Shown here: one piece after another, positions 8,490 through 17,091 of the stretch | Layout of the letters: each line of letters starts with the position of its first letter | Position numbering within the stretch: the stretch's first letter is position 1 | NCBI GenBank assembly: GCA_021323695.1 | Contig: JAJPKN010000038.1 | Span: 1-64,000 of the forward strand | Source of the DNA: Actinomycetota bacterium | Lineage (GTDB): Bacteria; Actinomycetota; Acidimicrobiia; Acidimicrobiales; Palsa-688 | DNA length: 64,000 nucleotides | Direction of reading: 5' to 3' | Position numbers and translations under genes: made by a program | Notes under the pieces: generated by a model | The model's database searches: none | What the model saw: only the letters and a program-made list of their open reading frames with translations | Told to the model about the DNA's origin: nothing

Positions 8490-9231
8490 GCTGTTCGTCC
8501 CCGCTTCGGCTGGGCCCACCACCGTGCTACCGGCCAGCGTCGACGACGCCCTGCCCGAGCTCACCACGCTCCAGGAGCGCTACGACCATGGCTACCAGAA
8601 AGGTTTCATGGCCGGCTATGCCGAGGGGGTCAGGCAGGCCCAGGCCGAACGGGCCGCCGACCTGGCCAACCACAAGGCGGCGTGCGCGGCGGCCCAAGCT
8701 CGGGCCTCGAGCCTCCTCGGCCACCTGGCCGCAGCCGCCGACGAGCAGCTGGCAAGGCTTGCGGGACAGTCGGCAGCGCTGACCGAAGAACTGGTGGAGG
8801 CGGCCTTCGAGTTGGCGGAGGCGGCCTTGGGCGCCGAGCTGCGGTGCCGGCCCGAGCGTGCCCTGGAAGCGGCCCGCCAGGCCCTGGCCGGCCTCCCGCC
8901 CGAGCCGGCCGTGGTGCGGGTCAACCCCCAGGACGAACCCCTCCTGCGTGGCGGGCTGCACAGCGAGCCAGCGCCGGCCACGGCGCCAGCGCAGCCCGGC
9001 CTCCACCCCTCCGCCACGGCCAGGTCAGGGCAGGCAGTCACGGTGGTGGCCGACCCGGGTGTCGAACCGGGCGGCTGCATAGTGACGGTGGGGGCGACGA
9101 CGATAGACGCTCGGGTCGGCCAGGCCTTGGCTCGTGCCCGGGAAGCTTTCTACCGGGCGAGCGCCGAGGACGACGTCTTGGGCGGCACCCCTGAGGAGCA
9201 CTCGGGTGGCACCCCTGAGGAGCAGCGGTGA
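8479..9231 (+). CDS. fliH: flagellar export regulator FliH
   Basis: FliH binds the FliI ATPase and tethers it to the export gate and C ring. The 250-residue product has the typical GxxxG-rich segment (YDHGYQKGFMAGYAEGVRQA), a long Ala/Glu/Gln helix with a region typical of stator stalk proteins, and a C-terminal beta domain (VVADPGVEPGGCIVTVGATT). The ATG overlaps fliG by 11 bp; the end overlaps fliI by GTGA. The C-terminus carries a short duplicated GGTPEE motif. Confidence 0.92.
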   Translation: MSSELFVPASAGPTTVLPASVDDALPELTTLQERYDHGYQKGFMAGYAEGVRQAQAERAADLANHKAACAAAQARASSLLGHLAAAADEQLARLAGQSAALTEELVEAAFELAEAALGAELRCRPERALEAARQALAGLPPEPAVVRVNPQDEPLLRGGLHSEPAPATAPAQPGLHPSATARSGQAVTVVADPGVEPGGCIVTVGATTIDARVGQALARAREAFYRASAEDDVLGGTPEEHSGGTPEEQR

Positions 9232-10577
9232 CCCCTGCCATCGCCCAGGACCGGCGGGGGAGCACCTCGAGCTCGGCCTCCGTCCGCGCCCGCCTGGAGG
9301 CGGCCATCTCCGCCGCCCGCCCTCGTCCCGTGGGCCGCGTCCGCTCCGTGGTCGGCTTGAGCATCTTGGTCGAGGGGGTCAACGCCGCCATCGGAGAGGC
9401 TGTCACCCTCCCCGCCCCCTCGGGTGAGCTCGTGGCCGAAGTGGTGGCCATCGATGACGACGGCCTGGTCTGCCTGCCCCTGGGCGACCTTCAGGGCATC
9501 CGCGCGGGAGCCCCGGTCGAGGTCGCGCCGGGCCGCCTGACCATACCAGTTGGCCCCGAGCTGCGGGGCCGGGTCCTCAACGGGCTCGGCCGGCCGATCG
9601 ACGGAGGCCCCAGCCTCCGGGACCTGGCCCGGGTGCCCACCGCGGGCACCCCGCCCCACCCCCTGCGGCGGTCCCTGGTCGAGACCCAGTTGCCCCTCGG
9701 GGTGCGCGCCATCGACGCCCTCCTCCCCTGCGGACGGGGACAGCGGCTCGGGATATTCGCGGGTTCGGGAGTAGGCAAGTCCAGCCTCCTGTCCATGGTG
9801 GCCAGAGGCACCGAAGCCGACTTGTCCGTCATCGCGCTCGTGGGGGAACGGGGCCGCGAGGTCCGAGAAATGATCGAGCACGACCTCGGGCCGGCCGGCC
9901 TGGCCCGTTCCGTGGTGGTGGTCGCCACTTCGGACGAGCCAGCACTCGTGCGCCTGCAGGCCGCCCAAACGGCCACCCGCATCGCGGAGTGGGCCCGCGA
10001 CACCGGCCAGCACGTCGTGCTCATGATGGACAGCCTCACTCGCTACTGCATGGCCCAACGGGAGGTCGGCCTGTCCGCCGGGGAACCGCCGGCCACCCGA
10101 GGCTACCCCCCGTCGGTCTTCTCCCTCCTGCCTCGGTTGTTGGAGCGGGCCGGCGCCGGCGAGCGGGGCAGCATCACCGGTCTCTACACGGTCCTGGTCG
10201 AAGGCGACGACATGAACGAGCCGATCGCAGACGCCGCCCGGGCGATCCTCGACGGCCACATCGTGCTCTCCCGCCAACTGGCCACCGCGGGGCATTTCCC
10301 GAGCATCGACGTGCTGGAATCAGTGTCCCGGGTGGCCCCCAAAGTGACGACGGCGGAGCACTACGGCCAAGCCAACGAGCTGCGCCGCTTGATGGCTGCC
10401 TACCGTGACGCCAAGGACCTGGTGGAAATAGGTGCCTACGTGAAGGGCACCAACCCCACTGTGGACCGGGCCATCTCGCTGAAACCAGCGATAGACCATT
10501 TCCTCCGGCAAGACGCAGCCACCGTGGCCCCCATTTCCCAGAGCCTGGCTGCCCTGGCGACGTTGGTGGCACCATGA
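9228..10577 (+). CDS. fliI: flagellum-specific ATPase FliI
   Basis: FliI is the hexameric ATPase that helps unfold and release export substrates from chaperones. The 449-residue length is typical. Visible motifs are the Walker A GSGVGKS at 179-185, Walker B VVLMMDSLTR, and the conserved AGEPPATRGYPPSVF loop shared with F1-like export ATPases. The GTG start lies in the GTGA overlap with fliH, and the stop overlaps the fliJ ATG. The gene order fliH-fliI-fliJ is the standard ATPase complex. Confidence 0.97.
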   Translation: MTPAIAQDRRGSTSSSASVRARLEAAISAARPRPVGRVRSVVGLSILVEGVNAAIGEAVTLPAPSGELVAEVVAIDDDGLVCLPLGDLQGIRAGAPVEVAPGRLTIPVGPELRGRVLNGLGRPIDGGPSLRDLARVPTAGTPPHPLRRSLVETQLPLGVRAIDALLPCGRGQRLGIFAGSGVGKSSLLSMVARGTEADLSVIALVGERGREVREMIEHDLGPAGLARSVVVVATSDEPALVRLQAAQTATRIAEWARDTGQHVVLMMDSLTRYCMAQREVGLSAGEPPATRGYPPSVFSLLPRLLERAGAGERGSITGLYTVLVEGDDMNEPIADAARAILDGHIVLSRQLATAGHFPSIDVLESVSRVAPKVTTAEHYGQANELRRLMAAYRDAKDLVEIGAYVKGTNPTVDRAISLKPAIDHFLRQDAATVAPISQSLAALATLVAP

Positions 10578-11017
10578 AGCGGTACCGCTTCAACCTGGCG
10601 GCGGTGCTGCGAGCCAGGAGGGCACAAGAAAGCCTGGCCCGGGCAACGCTGGTGGCGGCCAACACTTCTGCCCATGCCGCGGAGTCGGCGGCCAGGCAGA
10701 GCCTGGCCCATTACGAGCAAGTCCTGCGGCTCACCGGGCTGGGCGAGCAAGGCTTCATGGCCTCCCGCCAGCGTGCCAGCCTGGCGGCCAAGTCCTTCCT
10801 CGATGCCAAGGCCTCGTCGGAACAGGCCAAGGCCGCCGCCGAGGCAGCCACCATGAGGTACCTGGGAGCGCGCCGGGCAGTAGCCGTGCTGGAGCGCCTC
10901 GAGGCCCGGCGCCGAGCCGAGCACGCCCGTGCCGTCCAGCACGAGGAGGCCCTGCTGGCCGACGAGCTGGCGGTCGGCCGCCACCGGGGCAGGGCGCTGG
11001 CGGGGAAAAGGAACTGA
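10574..11017 (+). CDS. fliJ: flagellar export central stalk protein FliJ
   Basis: FliJ is the coiled-coil stalk inside the FliI hexamer. The 147-residue product is almost entirely helical, with Ala/Arg/Glu-rich heptads, and opens with MKRYRFNLAAVLRARRAQE, the usual FliJ N-terminal pattern. The length matches the family. The ATG overlaps the fliI stop (ATGA). Sequence conservation in FliJ is weak, so position after fliI carries much of the call. Confidence 0.88.
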   Translation: MKRYRFNLAAVLRARRAQESLARATLVAANTSAHAAESAARQSLAHYEQVLRLTGLGEQGFMASRQRASLAAKSFLDAKASSEQAKAAAEAATMRYLGARRAVAVLERLEARRRAEHARAVQHEEALLADELAVGRHRGRALAGKRN

Positions 11018-11027
11018 AGGTGCGCCC

Positions 11028-12197
11028 ATGACCTACACCGACGGCCTCTCGGGCGTGCTGGCTGAGATCGGCCAGATCCAAGCGGCACTGTCCTGTCTTC
11101 CTCAGCTGGCCCAGCCGGGCGACTTCGAGAGCTTCTTGGCCATGGCCTCTGCCCTGCCCGACGAAGGAGGGCCGGTCACCAGCGCCCCCGGCAGCGCCAC
11201 GATCGGCTGGCCCCTGGAAGAGGGCTTGCCCGTCAGCCCTCAGCTCACGACGGCCGGCTCCGTCTCGGACGCACCCCAAGGTACCTACGAGTCGGCGGCC
11301 CTGGGCCTGTCGCCCGGCGCCCCCGCCCTGGCCAGCCCCCAAGCCGCCCTAGCCGGCTCCCAGGGCCTTGGCCAGCAGGTAGTGGCCGAGGCGGAGAGGT
11401 ACCTGGGCACCCCCTACCGCTGGGGCGGGACGGACCCCTCCCAAGGGCTCGACTGCTCGGGCTTGGTGCAGGACGTGTTCGCCAACCTGGGCATCCACCT
11501 GCCCCGGACCTCCCAGGAGCAGGCTCAGGTCGGCACCCCGGTCCCCAGCCTGGCCGATGCCCAGCCAGGTGACCTCGTTTTCTTCCCTGGGTCCGACGGC
11601 ACCGCGGCGGCACCGGGCCACGTGGGTATCTACATCGGCAACGGCCAGATGATCGACGCCCCTTACACGGGCGCCAGGGTACGGGTGGACCCGGTGGGCA
11701 GCCCGACGGCTATACGCCGTGTCATCGGCGGCCAGGCTGCTCTCGGCCTCTCGGCTGGCTCGGCCTCCAGCGCTCCCGCCCCGGGGCTCTCGGGCTACGG
11801 GCTTTCTGGCTACGGGCTTTCTGGCTACGGGCCAGTTTTCGCTCAGGCGGCAGCCCGCACCGGCGTGCCCCAGGACCTCCTGGCCGCCCTGGCCAGTACC
11901 GAGTCAGGTGGTCAGCCCGGCGCCGTGAGCCGGGCGGGGGCAGAAGGGCTCATGCAGCTGATGCCGGCCACGGCGGCCAAGCTGGGGGCCAACCCCTTTG
12001 ACCCCTCCCAAGCCATAAACGCAGCCGCGGACCTGCTGTCCTCCTATTACCAGCAGTTCGGTTCGTGGCCGCTGGCACTGGCCGCGTACAACGCCGGCCC
12101 GGCCGCGGTCCGCTCGAGCGGCGGCATCCCCCCGTACCCACAAACCCAGGCCTACGTCCAGTCCGTCCTCAGCCGTGCAGGAATGGAGCAACCATGA
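11028..12197 (+). CDS. fused NlpC/P60 peptidase and lytic transglycosylase in the flagellar operon
   Basis: This 389-residue protein joins two peptidoglycan hydrolases. Residues about 115-240 form an NlpC/P60 cysteine peptidase: the nucleophile is in LDCSGLVQDVF and the histidine in PGHVGIYIGNGQMIDAP. Residues about 275-385 form an SLT-type transglycosylase: the catalytic Glu is in STESGGQPGAV, followed by GLMQLMPATA and LAAYNAGPAAV. Three LSGYG repeats link the domains. No signal peptide is visible, so export by the flagellar apparatus is plausible. It sits between fliJ and fliK, where a cell-wall hydrolase could open a path for the rod as FlgJ does in proteobacteria. Its stop overlaps the fliK ATG. 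Confidence 0.9.
   Translation: MTYTDGLSGVLAEIGQIQAALSCLPQLAQPGDFESFLAMASALPDEGGPVTSAPGSATIGWPLEEGLPVSPQLTTAGSVSDAPQGTYESAALGLSPGAPALASPQAALAGSQGLGQQVVAEAERYLGTPYRWGGTDPSQGLDCSGLVQDVFANLGIHLPRTSQEQAQVGTPVPSLADAQPGDLVFFPGSDGTAAAPGHVGIYIGNGQMIDAPYTGARVRVDPVGSPTAIRRVIGGQAALGLSAGSASSAPAPGLSGYGLSGYGLSGYGPVFAQAAARTGVPQDLLAALASTESGGQPGAVSRAGAEGLMQLMPATAAKLGANPFDPSQAINAAADLLSSYYQQFGSWPLALAAYNAGPAAVRSSGGIPPYPQTQAYVQSVLSRAGMEQP
11784..11828 (+). repeat. three in-frame 15-bp repeats encoding the LSGYG linker
   Basis: Units GGGCTCTCGGGCTAC, GGGCTTTCTGGCTAC and GGGCTTTCTGGCTAC follow each other and encode the Gly/Tyr-rich linker between peptidase and transglycosylase domains. Confidence 0.85.
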
Positions 12198-14482
12198 CCT
12201 TGACGAGCATCGCCCCAACCGAGCCGAGCCCCAACCAGGCCACGGCGCCTTTGCCTGGCTCCTCGGCCGCCACCACCAGCGCGGCGACCTTCGCCGGCAT
12301 GCTCGCCGTCCTGGGGGCGGTACCCCTCCAACCAGGGCTGTCGCCGGAGGTCCTCAGCCCGCCGGCAGATAGCACGTCCGCGGCCGGCGTGGCCTCTGTC
12401 GACAGCGTCGGTGGCACCGGCGGGGCAACCGGCACCGGCGGGACCGCCAGCACGGACGAGGCAGCTGGCACCGGCGGCATCGCTGGCACCGGCGGCATCG
12501 CCGGCACCGGGCCGGGTGCCACTGGCACCCCCGCTGGCCGCGCCTCCTCTGGCAGCGCCCCCGCTGCCAGCACCGGCACGGGCGGCACTGACCCGCCCTC
12601 AGGGCCCGCCGCAGCCAAGGGCGAGGGCGGGGGCAGCTCGCAAGCCCAGGGCGCGTCCAGCAGCTGGTCCTCGGGTGGGCCGAGCTCGGCAGGCTCGACT
12701 GGCTCGGCAGGCTCAACAGGCTCGTCTGGCCCCGCCGGCCCCACGACGAACGTGGCAGCGACGTCGGCCAGCCCGGCAGGCACCGGCAGTGCAGGTGCCA
12801 GCTCCGCTGGCCACACCGACCCCTCAGCCTCGGGCGCCGGCACCGTCCGTCCCGCAGGGCCCAGAGCAAGTGCGCCCGGCCCGGGTGCGCCCGGACCAAG
12901 TGCACCTGGTGCTCCTGCCCGGGTGACCGTTACCGTCACAGCCAACGATGCACAAGGACCGCCCGGAGGCTCATCTAAGCCCGGAGGCCAAGCCGGCTCT
13001 GGCCAGGCGGGGGGACCTCTGGGCACTGGGGCCAGCCCCGCAGCCAGCCACGGGGCCACGCCCGAGGCCGGGGGCTTCCCACCCCAGGGGGTTGCCGGGC
13101 CAGCGGCAGAGGCTGCCGCACCCCTGCCCCCCGCCGCTTCGGCCGCACTAGCCGGGCCCGGAGGCCCACCGACCACGGGCGGCCCCCCGGGCCTGGCCGA
13201 CCGAGCAGCTGGAAGTGCGCCTGACGGCGAGCCTCCGGGAGGCAACCGGGCAGCCGTGGCTACCTCGGGAGCAGGGGGCAGCCGACAGCCAGCCGTGGGC
13301 CAGGCGGGGGTACCGGCCGCGCCACCCACCGGCCCGGGCACCGGGCCCAGCCAGCCCACCGCCGGAGCCCAGGGACTGGCCAGCCAGCCAGCACGGGGGC
13401 CACTACCCCAGGCCGGCCCCGGTGCCGGGACCGCCACCACTGGCCCGCTCCCCGGTAGCCACGGCGCTCTGCCGCCAGGTGGGCCCCAGGACGCCGCCCG
13501 ACTGGCGCCCACTGGTACCGCCGCGGCCCCAGGCACTGGCACTGGCACTGGCCCCGCCCCGGGCGCGGGCGCTGGGCCAAGCCCCGCAACTGGCCCGGGT
13601 ACCACAGCAAACAGTGCTGGCCCGCAGGCCCCACTTGCAGGGCCCCAGCCAGCCCCCAACGGCTCCGGCACCACTTCGGTTGGCGGCTCCGCTTCGGCTG
13701 GCCCGCTCCGCCCAGGGCCTGCCACGCCCGGGGCACCAGGAGCGCCAGGGACACCTATAGAGGGTGCGCCGGCACCAAGTACCGGCGAGAGAGGCGGCCC
13801 CGACGGTGGGAACACCGGGACTAGCAGCCCCGGTACTGGCAACATCGGGACCGGGGGCCCCGGCGGCGGTGCAGGCGGGCCCTCGGGTGCCCCCGCGTCC
13901 CAGCCGCCGACCGGGGTGGAGGGCACCCACCCGGGCAGCGCCGGCAGCACCCTGGCCGGTGGGAGCCCGGTCATCGGCACCCTGGCCAGCACCCCGGCAC
14001 CGGGGCCTTCCCCGGCACCCGCGCCAGGCGCGCTGGCCAGCGGCCCAGGCCCGGTACCCCACCCTGAGCCGGTGGCCGACCAACTGGCCACCGCCATCGG
14101 GCCGGCCGCCCGCCAACCGGACGGCAACTACCAAGTGAGCATCCGGCTCCACCCTGAGGAACTGGGCGTCGTCCACGTTGAGCTGCACATCGACGCGGGA
14201 GTCGTGAACGTGTCCGTACACGCGGACGGTGACGCCACCCGGGACCTGCTCCGCCAGAACATGGGCCATCTGCGCCAGCAACTGGCCAGCAGCGGCTTGG
14301 CGACCGGCCGCTTCGACGTGGGGGGCGGGTCACCACAGACCACCCAGGGGCAGGGCCAGCAGCGGGCCGCCTCGCCCGGCGTGCCCCCGGGAGCCGGGCT
14401 CCCCGGCCAACCTGCAGCGCTCAGTGCGGCCGAGCCCCTTCTCCCAGCATCGACCGAGCGCGCCCTGGACATGAGGTTGTAA
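12194..14482 (+). CDS. fliK: flagellar hook-length control protein FliK
   Basis: FliK measures hook length and switches export from hook to filament proteins. Only the last 130 residues are clearly conserved: the Flg_hook domain with YQVSIRLHPEELGVVHVELH and VSVHADGDATRDLLRQNMGH. The preceding 600 or so residues are Gly/Pro/Ala/Ser/Thr-rich and almost free of aromatic residues, consistent with a long flexible ruler. At 762 residues it is longer than the usual 400-600. The ATG lies in the ATGA overlap with the hydrolase gene. flgD follows after 4 bp. Confidence 0.9.
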   Translation: MTLTSIAPTEPSPNQATAPLPGSSAATTSAATFAGMLAVLGAVPLQPGLSPEVLSPPADSTSAAGVASVDSVGGTGGATGTGGTASTDEAAGTGGIAGTGGIAGTGPGATGTPAGRASSGSAPAASTGTGGTDPPSGPAAAKGEGGGSSQAQGASSSWSSGGPSSAGSTGSAGSTGSSGPAGPTTNVAATSASPAGTGSAGASSAGHTDPSASGAGTVRPAGPRASAPGPGAPGPSAPGAPARVTVTVTANDAQGPPGGSSKPGGQAGSGQAGGPLGTGASPAASHGATPEAGGFPPQGVAGPAAEAAAPLPPAASAALAGPGGPPTTGGPPGLADRAAGSAPDGEPPGGNRAAVATSGAGGSRQPAVGQAGVPAAPPTGPGTGPSQPTAGAQGLASQPARGPLPQAGPGAGTATTGPLPGSHGALPPGGPQDAARLAPTGTAAAPGTGTGTGPAPGAGAGPSPATGPGTTANSAGPQAPLAGPQPAPNGSGTTSVGGSASAGPLRPGPATPGAPGAPGTPIEGAPAPSTGERGGPDGGNTGTSSPGTGNIGTGGPGGGAGGPSGAPASQPPTGVEGTHPGSAGSTLAGGSPVIGTLASTPAPGPSPAPAPGALASGPGPVPHPEPVADQLATAIGPAARQPDGNYQVSIRLHPEELGVVHVELHIDAGVVNVSVHADGDATRDLLRQNMGHLRQQLASSGLATGRFDVGGGSPQTTQGQGQQRAASPGVPPGAGLPGQPAALSAAEPLLPASTERALDMRL

Positions 14483-14486
14483 ACCG

Positions 14487-15074
14487 ATGAGCGACATCAC
14501 CGCCACCACCGGCGCCGCCGGGGCCACCACCACCGCCACCCAGCCCACGGCCACCCTCCCGCCCGGCTATGTGGCCCCCCCGGCGTCGGCGGGCACGACC
14601 AGCCAGGGGCTGAACGGGGTCAACGCGGGCACGTTCCTGCAGCTGCTGGTGGCCCAGCTCCAGTACCAGGACCCCACCAGCCCGGTCGATTCGACCCAGT
14701 TCCTCTCCCAGACCGCGGCGTTCGAGGAGGTGCAGCAGCTGCAAAGCCTCCAGTCATCGCTTTCGAGCCTGGTGAGCGCCCAGCAGGCCGGTGCGGCCAC
14801 CGCGCTGCTGGGAGCCCATGTCACCGGTACAGACGCCAACGGCAAACCCGTGTCCGGCGTCGTCACCGAGGTCCAACTGACGCCCAGCGGCCCGCAGCTG
14901 ACCGTGGGGGACCAGGCCATCGCCTACAGCTCGGTCAGCACAGTCACGCAGGCGTCAGGCACGCAGGCGTCGAGCTCGCCCACCCTGACGAGCTCAACCG
15001 GCACGGGCTCAGGCCCGTCCAGCACCCAGAGCTCGCCCACCCTGACGAGCTCGCCCACACCGTCGAGCTCCTAA
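14487..15074 (+). CDS. flgD: flagellar hook assembly scaffold FlgD
   Basis: FlgD caps the growing hook. Of its 195 residues, the part at 43-90 matches the family (NAGTFLQLLVAQLQYQDPTS then PVDSTQFLSQTAAFEEVQQL). After it comes a short beta region that is the likely remnant of the FlgD Ig-like part, then a Ser/Thr-rich tail with a repeated SSPTLTSS motif. It is close to the typical size. flgE follows after an 88-bp purine-rich leader. Confidence 0.93.
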   Translation: MSDITATTGAAGATTTATQPTATLPPGYVAPPASAGTTSQGLNGVNAGTFLQLLVAQLQYQDPTSPVDSTQFLSQTAAFEEVQQLQSLQSSLSSLVSAQQAGAATALLGAHVTGTDANGKPVSGVVTEVQLTPSGPQLTVGDQAIAYSSVSTVTQASGTQASSSPTLTSSTGTGSGPSSTQSSPTLTSSPTPSSS

Positions 15075-15162
15075 CGGCGAGACGGCCCACAAAAGACACG
15101 ACCAACGAAAGCAACAAGACAAGGGAAGACAAGGAAGACAACGAAGACAAGGAGGCTACAAA

Positions 15163-16425
15163 GTGCTTCGCTCGCTGTTCAGCGGCGTCTCGGGGCTCGA
15201 TGCCAACCAGGAGATGATCGACACAATCGGCAACGACATAGCCAATGTCAACACGACTGGGTACAAGAGCAACAGCATCGAGTTCGAGGACCTGCTCAGC
15301 CAGACCATCTCCGGCGCCACGGCTCCCAGCGCGAACATCGGTGGCATAAACCCCACCCAGGTCGGCCTGGGGGTGAAGGTGGCCGGCATAGAGGCCAACT
15401 TCACTCAGGGGACCTCGGAACAGACCGGCAACCCGCTCGACCTGTCCATCCAGGGCGACGGCTTTTTCATCTGCAACGGCAACGGCCAGACCTACTACAC
15501 CCGGGCAGGGGCATTGCAGCTGGACGCCAACGGCCAGCTGGTCACCCCCGACGGTTACCTGGTGCAGGGGTGGGCGGCTGACTCCCAAGGCAACATCAAC
15601 TCCAGTGGCCCGCTGACCAACCTGGCCATACCGTCGGGCCAGTCGATCGGGGCCAACGCGACCCAGAACGTGGACCTGGGAGGGAACCTGGCGCCGCAGT
15701 CGGGCTGGACCGACCCAGCCGGCACGGCGACCGACGGCACCTCCACCTCGGTCACCGTCTACTCGGCCAACGGCTCGACCCAGACCCTCAACCTGGTGTT
15801 CACCGAGGCCACCGCCGGCGACCCGACCAGCTGGAACGTACAGGCGGCGCTCATCACGCCCGGTTCGAGCACGACCCCCACCTACACCAACATTGGGACG
15901 CTCAGCTTCAACTCGGACGGGACCCTGAAGAGCACCACGCCCCTCAAGTTCACTTCCGGGAGCACGACCATCAACATCAACCTGACCGACTCCTCAGGCA
16001 ACCCCACGGTGACCGCCTACGCCAGTGACGACACCCTCTCGGTGCTGAGCCAGGACGGCAACGCCCCGGGCACCCTGCAGAGCTACAGCATCGGCAGCAA
16101 CGGCGTGATCCAAGGCGTGTTCAGCAACGGCCAGACCAAGGACCTGGGCCAGATCGCTCTCGCCACGTTCTCCAACCCCGACGGCCTGCTCAGGGCCGGG
16201 GACACCAACTTCACGGCCACCGCCAACTCGGGCTTGGCCCAGGTGGGGCCTCCCGGCAACGGCAGCCGGGGCACGGTCCAAGCCGGGACCCTGGAGGCGT
16301 CCAACGTGGACCTGGCCACCGAGTTCACCCAGCTCATCGAAGGTGAGCGCGGCTTCCAGGCCAACGGCAGCGTCATCACCACCTCCGACCAGCTGCTGCA
16401 GACCCTCCTCAGCCTGAAGCCATAG
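15163..16425 (+). CDS. flgE: flagellar hook protein FlgE
   Basis: FlgE polymerises into the hook. The 420-residue product has the N-terminal rod/hook motif (LRSLFSGVSGLDANQEMIDT then IGNDIANVNTTGYKSNSIEF), the NPLDLSIQGDGFFI segment shared by FlgE/F/G, a Ser/Thr-rich exposed domain, and the C-terminal motif ASNVDLATEFTQLIEGERGF followed by LLQTLLSLKP. The GTG start is supported by an AAGGAGG ribosome site at 15149-15155. It is the only FlgE/F/G-family gene in the window. Confidence 0.95.
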   Translation: MLRSLFSGVSGLDANQEMIDTIGNDIANVNTTGYKSNSIEFEDLLSQTISGATAPSANIGGINPTQVGLGVKVAGIEANFTQGTSEQTGNPLDLSIQGDGFFICNGNGQTYYTRAGALQLDANGQLVTPDGYLVQGWAADSQGNINSSGPLTNLAIPSGQSIGANATQNVDLGGNLAPQSGWTDPAGTATDGTSTSVTVYSANGSTQTLNLVFTEATAGDPTSWNVQAALITPGSSTTPTYTNIGTLSFNSDGTLKSTTPLKFTSGSTTININLTDSSGNPTVTAYASDDTLSVLSQDGNAPGTLQSYSIGSNGVIQGVFSNGQTKDLGQIALATFSNPDGLLRAGDTNFTATANSGLAQVGPPGNGSRGTVQAGTLEASNVDLATEFTQLIEGERGFQANGSVITTSDQLLQTLLSLKP

Positions 16426-16819
16426 GCCCTCAGCCCGGGGCCCTGGGCGGCTGCCCCGGCGGCACCGGGCAGCTGGCCCTGGCCGGCGCGGGCCCTGGCT
16501 GGCGCGGGCGCTTCTGCCGGCCAAGCCTGGGGCCACGCCTGGCACTCCGCCCGCCCTAGCTGGCGCGGGCAAGTACGCAGCCCCTAAGCGCGCCCCTGGC
16601 CACGGCCGCTCGGTGCCCCACAGCCGGCCGCCCCGGGTACCGCCCCGGAGGCTTCGCCGGTTTCTGGCTTCTCGCCGCCGGGCCGCTGGTGGGAGCACCC
16701 AAGGGCTGAGGTTGGCCCGGCGGGCTCAGCCGCCCCCGCGCGCCTGCCGATGGTGAAAGCGCCGGCCAATGGAGTGGCCGGGCGCTTCTGGCGCCGGTAT
16801 ACCCGACGGAGCGGGGCAG
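16426..16819. other. 394-bp gap between flgE and flbD
   Basis: No credible gene. It contains a terminator-like hairpin (16451-16472) soon after flgE and three copies of a CTGGCnGGCGCGGGC-like motif between about 16485 and 16570. No clear promoter box was found. Confidence 0.5.
16451..16472 (+). terminator. terminator-like hairpin after flgE
   Basis: CTGCCC-C-GG pairs with CC-GGGCAG around a short CGGCA loop, giving an 8-bp GC stem with one bulged base 25 bp after the flgE stop. There is no U-tract. Confidence 0.45.
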
Positions 16820-17089
16820 ATGATCCTCCTGACACGGCTCAACGGCCCGCAGTTCGCGGTGAACGCAGACCTGATCGAGCGGGCCGAAGCAACCCCGGAC
16901 ACCGTGCTCACCCTGGTCGACGGGACCAAGTACCTCGTGGAGGAGAGCGTGCAGGAGGTGATCGAACGGGTGCGCATGTTCCGCGCCTCGGTACTGGTCG
17001 CGGCCAAGGAACTGGAAAGGGCGGCAGACCAACCGCTCGCCACCCTCCGGGCGCTGCCTGGAGCCGGTAGCGAGGACAAGGAGAGCTAG
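16820..17089 (+). CDS. flbD: FlbD family flagellar protein
   Basis: FlbD is a small conserved protein found next to flgE or motA in spirochaetes, Firmicutes and actinobacteria; its exact role is not settled. The 89-residue product matches the family almost from its first residue (MILLTRLNGPQFAVNADLIE, then PDTVLTLVDGTKYLVEESVQ and EVIERVRMFRA). The ATG at 16820 gives this canonical N-terminus, with a GGAGCGGGG ribosome site ahead. motA starts 2 bp after its stop. Confidence 0.9.
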   Translation: MILLTRLNGPQFAVNADLIERAEATPDTVLTLVDGTKYLVEESVQEVIERVRMFRASVLVAAKELERAADQPLATLRALPGAGSEDKES

Positions 17090-17091
17090 GC

